A DNA stretch of 30,574 nt, from the NCBI GenBank assembly GCA_021791345.1, contig JAJYWT010000243.1, forward strand, positions 1 through 30,574, written 5' to 3'. Shown here in pieces: positions 15,671 through 23,562 of the stretch (the first letter of the stretch is position 1; the number at the start of each line of letters is the position of its first letter). The translations under genes and the position numbers were made by a program. The DNA is from a bacterium (lineage in GTDB: Bacteria > Chloroflexota > Dormibacteria > UBA8260 > Bog-877). Below the pieces are notes generated by a model. It saw only the letters and a program-made list of their open reading frames with translations, was not told the origin of the DNA and searched no databases.

Positions 15671-17239
15671 GTGGCGCTTGAGCCGTTCCGCAACGAGCCG
15701 TTTCTCGACTTCGCGACCCCGGAGGAGCGCACCCGCACGTTGGCGGCGATCTCCGAGGTGCGAGACGCCCTCGGGGCGGAGTATCCCCTGCGCATCGGTT
15801 CGGCACGGCTGAGCGGGCCAACGATCTTCGAGTCATGCGACCCCGGCGAACCCGCCCGCGTGGTCGGACGAGTTCACATGGCCAGCCGCGAGCAGGCGCA
15901 CATGGCAGTGACCGCGGCGGCCGATGCCTTTCCGGGCTGGGCCGGGGTGAGCGCGTGGGAGCGGGCGGCCCTGCTGCTGCGGGCTGGCGACCTGCTCCGC
16001 CAACGCAGGCGCGAGCTGCTGGGCTGGGTCGCGTACGAGGTCGGCAAGAACTGGGACCAGGCCGACGGGGAGATCGCAGAGGCGATAGACCACTTCGAAT
16101 GGAACGCCCGTCAACTTCTGGAATGGGATAGGGGTCGCGAGATCACGCCACTCCGGAGTGAGATCAACCGGTACCGCTACCTCCCGCTGGGGGTCGGGGT
16201 CGTGATCTCGCCCTGGAACTTCCCCACCACGCTGCCTCTGGGGATGACGGTGGCCGCCATCGCCGCGGGCAACACCGTCGTCGTCAAGCCGGCGGAGGAG
16301 GCTTCCGTGATCGCCCACCAGCTCTTCTCGGTGTTCGACGAGGCCGGCTTTCCCCCAGGGGTGGTCAACCTGGTGCCCGGTGCCGGCGCCGAGATTGGTG
16401 ACGCGCTGGTGCGCGATCCTGACATCCGTTTCGTGGCATTCGTGGGGTCTCGGCAGGTGGGGACCGAAATCCACAGGCAGGCTGCCGGGCTGGCTCCTGG
16501 GCAGCGCCAGCTCAAGCGCGTGATGACCGAGATGGGGGGTAAGAACGCCACCATCATCACCGCGGCCGCGGACATCGCGTGGGCGGCGCGCGAATTGGTC
16601 GCCTCCGCGATTGGGTACCAGGGACAGAAGTGCTCGGCGACGTCCCGGCTGGTCGTGCTCGACGAGGTCCACGACCAGGTGGTGGACGCGGTGCTGGCGG
16701 AGATCGCGCGCGTCAGCGCCGACACGGGCCACGCCGCGGAGAACCACGCGTACGGTCCCCTCATCACCCAGGCGGCGCTGGACAAGATTTTGCGATACGT
16801 CGGGGCGGCGGATCGGTGGGGGCGGCTGTTGCGGACCGGTGCGGCGCGGGGACCAGGGTTCGGCGTCGGGCCCACGGTGGTCGACGACGTGAGCGCCGAC
16901 TCGCCGATCGCCCAGGAGGAGATCTTCGGGCCATTCCTCGCCATCCTGCGGGCCAAGTCCCTGGAGGAGGCGGTCGCCATCGGCAACTCAGTCGAGTACG
17001 CGCTCACGGGTGCCGCGTTCACCCGGGATCCCCGGGAACTGGACTACGTTCAAGAGCACTTTTTGGTGGGCAATCTCTACCTCAACCGCAGCTCCACCGG
17101 AGCGATGGCCGGCGTCCACCCCTTCGGCGGCTACAAGCTGTCCGGCACCGGCCCCAAGGTGGGCTCGCCGGATTATCTGGGCTTTTTCCTGCAGGCCCAG
17201 ACGGTCACCCAGAAGGTGCGGTTTCCGAGGAAGATCTGA
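15671..17239 (+). CDS. rocA: 1-pyrroline-5-carboxylate dehydrogenase, RocA type (aldehyde dehydrogenase superfamily)
   Basis: 522 aa from GTG 15671. The N-terminal segment PFRNEPFLDFATPEER and GAEYPLRIGSARL is characteristic of the stand-alone RocA/P5CDH group. ALDH catalytic parts are complete: SPWNFP (N183), VVKPAE (K206), TEMGGKNA with general base E287, and GYQGQKCSA with nucleophile C321. HPFGGYKLSGTGPKVGSPDYL lies near the C-terminus, also typical for P5CDH. The family oxidises glutamate gamma-semialdehyde to glutamate with NAD; relatives take similar semialdehydes. It starts 45 bases after the aminotransferase stop. Paired with an omega-aminotransferase it could process ornithine, or a related semialdehyde produced by its neighbours. 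The family is secure and the physiological substrate is inferred. Confidence 0.92.
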   Translation: MALEPFRNEPFLDFATPEERTRTLAAISEVRDALGAEYPLRIGSARLSGPTIFESCDPGEPARVVGRVHMASREQAHMAVTAAADAFPGWAGVSAWERAALLLRAGDLLRQRRRELLGWVAYEVGKNWDQADGEIAEAIDHFEWNARQLLEWDRGREITPLRSEINRYRYLPLGVGVVISPWNFPTTLPLGMTVAAIAAGNTVVVKPAEEASVIAHQLFSVFDEAGFPPGVVNLVPGAGAEIGDALVRDPDIRFVAFVGSRQVGTEIHRQAAGLAPGQRQLKRVMTEMGGKNATIITAAADIAWAARELVASAIGYQGQKCSATSRLVVLDEVHDQVVDAVLAEIARVSADTGHAAENHAYGPLITQAALDKILRYVGAADRWGRLLRTGAARGPGFGVGPTVVDDVSADSPIAQEEIFGPFLAILRAKSLEEAVAIGNSVEYALTGAAFTRDPRELDYVQEHFLVGNLYLNRSSTGAMAGVHPFGGYKLSGTGPKVGSPDYLGFFLQAQTVTQKVRFPRKI

Positions 17240-17242
17240 GCG

Positions 17243-18112
17243 TTGGAGCTGCTTTCGATCAGAGAGGCGGTGCGCCGCCATGTCCTTAGCGGGCAGAGCG
17301 TGTACCTGGCAGGGTTCACCCACCTCATCCCGTTTGCCTTCGGCCACGAGATCATCCGTCAGCGGCTCGAGCACCTCACCCTCTGCCGCGCCACCCCGGA
17401 TCTCGTCTACGATCAGATGATCGCCGCCGGGGTGGCCGACCGCGTCGTCTTCAGCTACGCGGGCAATCCCGGGGTGGGCCTGCTGCACTGCTTTCGCCGC
17501 GCGGTTGAATCGGGCACCGTCGAGATCGACGAGTACAGCCACTTCGAGCTCATCGGACGGCTCCAGGCGGCGGCTGCCGGATTGCCGTTCTGGCCGGTTC
17601 GCACCCTGGAGAACGATCTCACCAAGCACAGGCCGCGGCCTTCAGTCAGGAGCCCCTTCGGCGACGACCAGGTCCCGGTCGTGCCGCCTCTCAACCCTGA
17701 CGTGACGATGGTTCACGCGCACGCCGCCGACCCGGAGGGGAACATCTACGCATGGGGCCTTCTGGGGGAGGTGCGCGAGGCCGCGCTGGCGGCCAGGACG
17801 GTGCTGGTCTCGGTGGAGGAGATTCGCCCTGCGGAGCAGCTGCGGCCGCAGCGCGACCACCTGCTCCTTCCCGCCTTCCGGGTGGCCAGCCTGTCGGTCG
17901 AACCGTGGGGGGCCCACCCCTCGTACGTTCAGGGGGTGTACGACCGTGACCAGGCGTTCTACAACGAGTGGGACCGGCTCTCGCGGGATCCCGCCGCCAC
18001 CAGGAGCTGGCTGGAGCGTTGGGTTTGGGGGGTGTCGGATCGGGCCGACTACCTGCGCCGGTGGCCGGGCGACGAGCTGGCCGTCCTGAGCCGGGCGGCT
18101 CGCCTTGGATGA
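17243..18112 (+). CDS. CoA-transferase subunit A (glutaconate CoA-transferase GctA-like)
   Basis: 289 aa from TTG 17243; GAGGAAG at 17227-17233 is nine bases upstream and the previous gene stops at 17239. The fold of family I CoA-transferase alpha subunits is visible: LSIREAVRRHVLSGQSVYLAGFTHLIPFAFGHEII, then LCRATPDLVYDQMIAAGVADRVVFSYAGNPGVG, and DVTMVHAHAADPEGNIYAWG in the second half. It resembles the GctA branch more than the acetoacetate (AtoD/ScoA) branch. The heteromeric enzyme moves CoA between acyl-CoA and a free carboxylic acid in the cytoplasm. Its partner subunit is encoded next with an 8-base overlap. Confidence 0.87.
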   Translation: MELLSIREAVRRHVLSGQSVYLAGFTHLIPFAFGHEIIRQRLEHLTLCRATPDLVYDQMIAAGVADRVVFSYAGNPGVGLLHCFRRAVESGTVEIDEYSHFELIGRLQAAAAGLPFWPVRTLENDLTKHRPRPSVRSPFGDDQVPVVPPLNPDVTMVHAHAADPEGNIYAWGLLGEVREAALAARTVLVSVEEIRPAEQLRPQRDHLLLPAFRVASLSVEPWGAHPSYVQGVYDRDQAFYNEWDRLSRDPAATRSWLERWVWGVSDRADYLRRWPGDELAVLSRAARLG

Positions 18113-18830
18113 GCGGCGCCGCCTGGAGATGGCGGTCGTGGGCGCCCGACTGCTGCGGGATCACGAGCGGGTGCTGGTCGGGGTGGGGCTGCCCAATCTG
18201 GCGGTCAACCTGGCCAAGAGACTGCATGCGCCTCACCTGGTGCTGGTGTACGAGTCGGGGGTCATCGACGCATCACCCCCCCGGCTCCCACTCTCCATCG
18301 GTGACCCCGACCTGGTCCGCACCTCCCTGGGCGTGCTGCCGATGGCCGACTTCTTCTCCTCCTATCTGCAGACCGGCTGGATCGACGTCGGCTTTCTTGG
18401 CGGTGCCCAGATCGACCAGTGGGGCAACCTCAACTCGACCGTCATCGGCGACTACTCACACCCCATGGTCCGGCTGGCGGGATCGGGGGGTGCTGCCGAC
18501 ATCGCCAGCTTCAACCGCCGCACGGTGGTGCTGATGCCGCACGGGAAGGAGCGCTTCCCTGCCGAGGTCGACTTCATCACCACGCCCGGCCACCTCCGGG
18601 GCCGAAGACGCCCAGGCGGTCCCAGTCACGTGGTCACCGACCTCGGCCTTTTCGACTTCGATGCCGCGGGGAGGATGCGGGTGGTCGCGCTCCACCAGGG
18701 GGTGGCTGGGGCGGAGGTCCAGGAGCGCACGGGGTTCCCGATCCAGGTCGCCGACCGTCCGGAGGAGCTCCCTCCGCCAACCGATGCCGAGATCGCGGCC
18801 TACCAGGAGCTGATCGGAGGACGTTGGTGA
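18105..18830 (+). CDS. CoA-transferase subunit B (glutaconate CoA-transferase GctB-like)
   Basis: 241 aa from TTG 18105, inside the end of subunit A. The ATG at 18109 is out of frame; ATG 18129 is a shorter alternative. Family features: RVLVGVGLPNLAVNLAKRLHAPHLVLVYESGVID, where E50 in the YESG motif matches the catalytic glutamate that forms the enzyme-CoA thioester in GctB. QTGWIDVGFLGGAQIDQWGNLNST and VVTDLGLFDFD follow. With subunit A it would activate the acid made by the dehydrogenase, for example a dicarboxylate such as glutarate or a keto acid. That product is inference. Its TGA overlaps the GTG of the second aminotransferase. Confidence 0.88.
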   Translation: MDERRRLEMAVVGARLLRDHERVLVGVGLPNLAVNLAKRLHAPHLVLVYESGVIDASPPRLPLSIGDPDLVRTSLGVLPMADFFSSYLQTGWIDVGFLGGAQIDQWGNLNSTVIGDYSHPMVRLAGSGGAADIASFNRRTVVLMPHGKERFPAEVDFITTPGHLRGRRRPGGPSHVVTDLGLFDFDAAGRMRVVALHQGVAGAEVQERTGFPIQVADRPEELPPPTDAEIAAYQELIGGRW

Positions 18831-20116
18831 CCCAGGTCTTCTACCGCTCGCCCACCCACTCCTACCCCGAAATCTCGCACGGTCGGGGAATCTACCTGTA
18901 CGACACCACCGGCAAGCGCTACCTGGACGGGTCGTCAGGCGCGCTGGTCGCCAACCTGGGCCACGGCCGGGCGGAGATCGCGGATGCGATGGCCGAGCAG
19001 GCGCGTCGGGTGGCGTTCGCCCACTCCGCCCGCTTCACCTCGGCTGCTCAGGAAGAGCTGGCGCGCAGGATCGCGGCCATGCTTCCCTACGGTCTCTCCC
19101 ACACTTACCCGGTCTCCGGGGGGTCCGAGGCGACCGAGACCGCGGTCAAGCTGGCGCGCCAGTACCATCTGGAGCGCGGGCAGCCGGAACGCTTCCGAGT
19201 CCTGGCCCGCTGGGCTTCATACCACGGGAACTCGCTGGGCGCGCTGTCGGCGTCCGGCCACATCGCCCGGCGCCGACCGTACCTGCCCATGCTCAGCCCC
19301 GCCTTCTCCCATTACCCCCCGCCGCGAACGACCTGCGACGGGGCTGAAGAGGACGGGGAATGCCCCTGCCTGGCGCACCTGCGGGCGGCTCTGGAGAGAG
19401 TTGACCCGGAAACGGTGGCGGCCATTCTCCTGGAGCCGGTCGGGGGTTCCGCCGCCTCGGGCTTGGTGCCGCACCGAGGGTACCTGGCGGGCGTGAGGCG
19501 GATCGCCGATGAATTTGGAATCCTCCTGATCGCCGACGAGGTCATGACCGGGTTCGGCCGCACCGGCAAGGTCCTGGGGATGTCCCACTCCCAAACTCCC
19601 CCGGACCTGATCACCTGTGCCAAGGGGCTTTCGGGCGGGTATGCCCCCCTGGGGGCGGTGGTCGCCAACGACCGCGTCTATCAGGCCGTGGCGGGTGGGA
19701 GCGGCCGCTTCGCTCACGGCTTCACCTTCTCCGGCCATCCGGTCGCCTGCGCAGCCGGGGCCAAGGCGCTCGAGATCCTGGAGCGGGAGAAGCTGGTGGA
19801 GAACGCGGCCGAAACCGGCGAGCTACTTCGCTCCGGACTGGACGGGCTTCGCCGCAAGGACTCGCGCATCGCGGAGGTCCGGGGCCTGGGGCTGATGCAG
19901 GGGCTGGTCCTGGAGGCAGGCGGCACACCTGGAGTGCGCGCGGCCCGGCTCGCCGATGTCGCCTTCCTGCACGGCCTGATCATCTACCCCGGGTCTGGCG
20001 GCCCCGACGGGACGAGCGGAGACCATCTGCTGGTGGCGCCACCCCTGATCATCAATGCCGCGGAAGTTGAGGAGTTGCTGTCACTCTTGGAGGAGGCGCT
20101 GGCCGCCCTGGATTGA
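18827..20116 (+). CDS. Second class III PLP aminotransferase
   Basis: 429 aa from GTG 18827, with GGAGG six bases upstream and a GTGA overlap with the preceding stop. Signatures: LDGSSGALVANLGHG, SGGSEATETAVKLARQY, ARWASYHGNSLGAL, AAILLEPVGGS, LLIADEVMTGFGRTG (D237), the Schiff-base lysine K266 in LITCAKGLSGGYAPLG, and FTFSGHPVACAA. It differs clearly from the first aminotransferase of the operon. Its closest style is the BioA / omega-amino acid:pyruvate / beta-amino acid transaminase cluster, but no biotin genes are near. A cysteine-containing insert (TTCDGAEEDGECPC, residues 168-181) is typical of one aspartate-aminotransferase-like subfamily. It is the last gene of the operon. Confidence 0.9.
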   Translation: MTQVFYRSPTHSYPEISHGRGIYLYDTTGKRYLDGSSGALVANLGHGRAEIADAMAEQARRVAFAHSARFTSAAQEELARRIAAMLPYGLSHTYPVSGGSEATETAVKLARQYHLERGQPERFRVLARWASYHGNSLGALSASGHIARRRPYLPMLSPAFSHYPPPRTTCDGAEEDGECPCLAHLRAALERVDPETVAAILLEPVGGSAASGLVPHRGYLAGVRRIADEFGILLIADEVMTGFGRTGKVLGMSHSQTPPDLITCAKGLSGGYAPLGAVVANDRVYQAVAGGSGRFAHGFTFSGHPVACAAGAKALEILEREKLVENAAETGELLRSGLDGLRRKDSRIAEVRGLGLMQGLVLEAGGTPGVRAARLADVAFLHGLIIYPGSGGPDGTSGDHLLVAPPLIINAAEVEELLSLLEEALAALD

Positions 20117-20240
20117 CCACACGTACCTGCGGGCCGACCCCGGTCACCCCGTATCCTGGCTGGAGGGCGGCGGCAGAAGGACCGGTTCGAGCCGACCTTG
20201 GTTGGGTGCGATTCCCACAGCCCAAGAGTGGGAGGAAAGC

Positions 20241-21716
20241 ATGAGGAGCGACCACATGGCGGGGGGACCGTCCGATTCCGAGGTCGATCCGCGGCACGCA
20301 CCTCCCAAGGACGACCTGGTCGAATCCCGGCATTCCATCACCGTCCGCGGCCAGGAGCTGAAGTACACCGCGGTCACCGGGCGGGTGGTGCTCCAGGAGG
20401 AGGTGATCAAGAAGGGCCGCTTCCAGGGCATGAGGCCCAAGGCAGAGGTGTCCATCTGCGCCTACACCCGAGATGGCGTCGACCCTATGAGCCGCCCGGT
20501 CACATTCGCGTTCAACGGCGGGCCGGGCTCCTCCAGCGTTTGGCTCCATCTGGGGCTGCTGGGGCCACGCCGTGTGGTCATGGGCGATGCGGGAGCACTT
20601 CTGCCTCCCCCGTACGGGCTGACGGACAACCAGGAGACTCTACTTGAGGTGTCCGATCTGGTCTTCATCGACCCGGTATCCACCGGCTACTCACGGGTAG
20701 TGGCAGGTGGGAGCCCTGGCGAGTACCACGGATTCCAGCGCGACCTGGAGTCTGTGGCCGAGCTCATCCGACTGTGGACGACCAGGAACGATCGCTGGTT
20801 CTCCCCCAAGTACCTTGCCGGCGAATCGTACGGGACGCTCCGCGCCTGCGCGCTCGCCAACCATCTGCAGGAACGGTTCGGGCTATACCTGAATGGGATC
20901 ATCCTCATCTCGTCGGTGATCGACATGGGCACCATCCGCTTCACCGAGGGCAACGACCTGCCCTGCGCGCTCTACCTGCCCACCTACGCCGCCATCGCCC
21001 AATATCACGGCTTGCTCGGCAAGCGGAGCTGGAAGGATGTGCGCGCCGAGGCCGAGCAGCTCGCAACCAGGGATTACCGATATACCCTGTTCCAGGGCTC
21101 ACGGCTTTCGGCGGCGGACCGGGCCGACATGATCCGCCGCCTGGCGCGGGTCACCGGACTGTCCGAGGACTACCTGGACCGGGTGGACCTGCGCATCGAG
21201 CATCAGCGCTTCTTTCGCGAGCTCCTACGCTCTCGCCGCCAGGTGGTGGGGCGGCTGGACAGCCGCTTCCTGGGGGCCGAGGCCGACGACGCCGGCGAGC
21301 GGCCCACCTTCGATCCCAGCCAGGTCGCCATCTCCGGACCCTATTCGGCGGCTCTCAACCACTACCTTCACTCCGAGCTTCACTACCACTCGGACCTCCC
21401 CTACGAACTGCTGACCGACCGAGTGCAGCCGTGGAGTTACGCGCAGTTCGAGGGCAGGCACGTGTCCGTCACCTCCTGGCTGGGGGAGGCGATGCGCCAC
21501 AACACCCACCTGCGGGTGTACCTGGCCTGCGGCTACTACGACGGCGCCACCCCCTACTTTGCGGCCGAGTACGCGTTTGCCCACCTCGCGATCCCGGAGG
21601 GCCAGCGTGCCCAGATCGCAACCCACCACTACCCGGCCGGCCACATGATGTACGTCCACGAGCCCAGCCGCGTGGAGCAGAGCCGGGCGCTGGCGGAATT
21701 CGTAGCTCACCCGTGA
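20241..21716 (+). CDS. Serine carboxypeptidase-like protein (peptidase S10), no signal peptide
   Basis: 491 aa from ATG 20241, seven bases after a GGAGG at 20231-20235 (GGAGGAAAGC). S10 catalytic parts are complete: oxyanion motif NGGPGSSS (residues 92-99), nucleophile S196 in AGESYGT, D434 in CGYYDGATP and H468 in PAGHMMY. The family removes C-terminal residues from peptides, usually at acid pH, and in most organisms works outside the cytoplasm. Here the N-terminus (MRSDHMAGGPSDSEVDPRH) is polar, with no signal peptide or lipobox, so the location is unclear. The gene lies 124 bases after the operon, so it probably has its own promoter; I see only a weak TATCCT at 20152. Together with the M20, P1 and G1 peptidases it makes the window rich in peptidases. 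Confidence 0.9.
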   Translation: MRSDHMAGGPSDSEVDPRHAPPKDDLVESRHSITVRGQELKYTAVTGRVVLQEEVIKKGRFQGMRPKAEVSICAYTRDGVDPMSRPVTFAFNGGPGSSSVWLHLGLLGPRRVVMGDAGALLPPPYGLTDNQETLLEVSDLVFIDPVSTGYSRVVAGGSPGEYHGFQRDLESVAELIRLWTTRNDRWFSPKYLAGESYGTLRACALANHLQERFGLYLNGIILISSVIDMGTIRFTEGNDLPCALYLPTYAAIAQYHGLLGKRSWKDVRAEAEQLATRDYRYTLFQGSRLSAADRADMIRRLARVTGLSEDYLDRVDLRIEHQRFFRELLRSRRQVVGRLDSRFLGAEADDAGERPTFDPSQVAISGPYSAALNHYLHSELHYHSDLPYELLTDRVQPWSYAQFEGRHVSVTSWLGEAMRHNTHLRVYLACGYYDGATPYFAAEYAFAHLAIPEGQRAQIATHHYPAGHMMYVHEPSRVEQSRALAEFVAHP

Positions 21717-21985
21717 CGGCCAGAGCCGCCGGCGGGTTCTGCCACCTCGGGCTCGCCCAGAGTCGATGAGCCGGCCAGTCAGGCGTCCATGAGCCGAAGC
21801 GGCTTCCAGGGCGGTCCTCTCGGCTCGCCGCCGGGCCGGAGGATCGCGAAGTGGTCACCCCAACAGGCCCAGCAATTTGGAGGTTCCGGCGCGAGCTGGC
21901 CTCCGGTCGCTGGCATCGGGGCCGGGCCGACCCACCTCTGCTGCCGACCCGACCATGCTGCGGCTATGCAGGCGGGCCGGTCCTC
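21717..21985. other. Intergenic stretch of 269 bases with nothing recognised
   Basis: Between the S10 peptidase and the P-loop NTPase. An open frame from 21851 continues into the NTPase gene, but its translation is rich in Arg, Pro and Trp and unlike a protein N-terminus. No RNA gene or convincing terminator was found. Confidence 0.5.
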
Positions 21986-22852
21986 GTGATCCCACGGTCG
22001 CTGATTCACGTCGGCGGTCCCCCAGGAGCTGGCAAGACCACCTTCATAGAGGCGGTCCTGTCCCGTCAGGACCTACTCCTGTCGGTCGCCCGCTGCCGGG
22101 TGCTGCCCAGCCGCAGCGGCCGCAGGTCGAGCCACAGCACCGAGCGCGAGCTGCGGCGCCTCCGCGACGCGGGGGCGGCCGCGGTGGCCGCCTACCACTT
22201 CCAGCCGGGCGAGGCCGCCTATGCGGGCTTCTTCGACACCGACCTGATGCTGGAGATCGCCGACGCGATCATCCTGGAGGGGGATGACCCTTTGGGCTCC
22301 TATGACCTGCGCGTCTTTGTAGCGCCCCCGCCCGAATCGGAGGATTCGCTCTTCGTCCGCCGCAGCGATGACTCAGCCAAGGACGCTCGCCGGCAGCTCG
22401 ACCGCTGGGTCCAGCTGCTGCAACAGCCGGAAGGACTCGGCGCCTGGACCAAGGAGATCTTGGGGACCGATTTCGGGACCCTGCTCAGCGGGCAGTCATC
22501 GTTGGCTGAAAAGCTGCGGGCCGACGCCCTCTCAAAGATGCAGCAGATCCACCACAACCCGGCCCCTACGCCGCGGCTACGATGGGCGATCCAGCAGAGG
22601 TGGGCGGGCATCGAGAGCGCGGGGCTGGTCGTGGTCAACGTGCACCGGGCCGACCAGCGCTCCGCGGCCGAGCGCCTGGTGGAGGATGTGGCCCGCCTGC
22701 GCCGCGACCCTGAGCTCTGCCATGACATCCTCGGCCCGCTGGGCAGCCGGGTGCCCATCACCGCGGTCGCCGCGGACCTGCACGACCCAGGCGACCCCGG
22801 TTTGAGAAAGGCCCTGGCCCGGCTCCGGCGCGTGCTACAGCGGCGACCTTAG
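21986..22852 (+). CDS. P-loop NTPase of unknown function
   Basis: 288 aa from GTG 21986, chosen because the Walker A motif GPPGAGKT then sits at residues 11-18; upstream residues look non-coding. There is no strong ribosome binding site. A second conserved-looking stretch, MLEIADAIILEGDDPLGSYDLRVFVAPP, has the look of the acidic-strand region in MobB/HypB-type (SIMIBI) GTPases. LVVVNVHRAD near residue 215 sits where a nucleotide-specificity NKxD motif would be, but it is not a match. The middle (residues 120-200) is helical and charged. I do not recognise the specific family. Kinase or G-protein activity is possible. The flanking genes are in the same direction but separated by gaps of 193 bases or more, so the context gives little help. 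Confidence 0.6.
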   Translation: MIPRSLIHVGGPPGAGKTTFIEAVLSRQDLLLSVARCRVLPSRSGRRSSHSTERELRRLRDAGAAAVAAYHFQPGEAAYAGFFDTDLMLEIADAIILEGDDPLGSYDLRVFVAPPPESEDSLFVRRSDDSAKDARRQLDRWVQLLQQPEGLGAWTKEILGTDFGTLLSGQSSLAEKLRADALSKMQQIHHNPAPTPRLRWAIQQRWAGIESAGLVVVNVHRADQRSAAERLVEDVARLRRDPELCHDILGPLGSRVPITAVAADLHDPGDPGLRKALARLRRVLQRRP

Positions 22853-23045
22853 TGGTGAGCCACCCATGGTCGGACGGTCCGGCAGGAGACAGGGACACCG
22901 ACATGGTCCCGAATCGTCGGCCCCGACGCCGGGTGGTGGTGGGTGGCGCCCCACGCACTGCCCGCCCGGTCCGGGCCTGGCGGCTGGAGGAGCTCAAGAG
23001 CTCTTTGTTAAGTTGGAGCTGACTAGCACCTAAGGAGAAACGCTC
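22853..23045. other. Intergenic region before the nitroreductase gene
   Basis: 193 bases. GAGCTCAAGAGCTC (an imperfect dyad, near 22989-23002) and TTGTTA at 23005-23010 precede the AAGGAG ribosome binding site at 23032. A 39-codon open frame starting near 22903 is Arg/Pro-rich and not convincing. Confidence 0.3.
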
Positions 23046-23456
23046 ATGGCAGTCGATCACAACGCCGCGATCATCGACGAGTTTCGCCGCCAGCAGGGGA
23101 AGGTGGGGGGCAACTTTGCGGGCGCTCCGCTCCTGCTGCTGCACACCGTCGGGGCGAGGAGCGGCCAGCCCCGGGTGCATCCAATAATGTATCTCGACTT
23201 CGACGGACGCCGGTTCGTCTTCGCTTCCAAGGCGGGCGCGGACACCAACCCGGACTGGTACCACAATTTGGTAGCCCATCCCGAGGTCCAGGTCGAAATG
23301 GGCTCGGAGACCTACTCGGCCGTCGCCCAGCCGCTCCAGGGCGAGGAGCGGGACCGAATTTACCAGGAGCAGGTGAGGCGGTATCCCGGCTTTGGTGAAT
23401 ACCAGAAAAGGACCAGCCGCCAGATCCCGGTGGTGGAGCTGATCCGGAGCAACTGA
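23046..23456 (+). CDS. F420-dependent nitroreductase family protein (Ddn-like)
   Basis: 136 aa. ATG 23046 has AAGGAG at 23032-23037. The sequence matches the short Ddn / deazaflavin-dependent oxidoreductase family: NFAGAPLLLLHTVGARSGQPRVHPIMYLDFDGRRFVFASKAGADTNPDWYHNLVAHPEVQVEMG, with the characteristic GARSG, FASKAG and PDWYHNL motifs that bind the deazaflavin cofactor F420. Length is normal. Members reduce quinones, nitro compounds or enones with F420H2 in the cytoplasm or at the membrane; the natural substrate is unknown here. Its presence suggests the organism makes F420, which narrows the host to groups such as Actinomycetota, Chloroflexota and relatives. Confidence 0.92.
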   Translation: MAVDHNAAIIDEFRRQQGKVGGNFAGAPLLLLHTVGARSGQPRVHPIMYLDFDGRRFVFASKAGADTNPDWYHNLVAHPEVQVEMGSETYSAVAQPLQGEERDRIYQEQVRRYPGFGEYQKRTSRQIPVVELIRSN

Positions 23457-23562
23457 GCCCGCGGCCCACCAGATCTCTGCGCCCGCCGCGTTAGAAGGGC
23501 AGACCGGCAGTGCCCGAGGGGTGGCGAGCCCTGCCCGCGATCCGGGATGATGGCTGGCACCG

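Noticed and set aside
20170..20235. GGTTCGAGCC resembling a tRNA T-arm
   Set aside because: The flanking bases do not form the five-pair T-stem and no acceptor, D or anticodon arms are found.
22903..23022. 39-codon open frame before the nitroreductase
   Set aside because: Arg- and Pro-rich translation, poor ribosome binding site and no similarity recognised.
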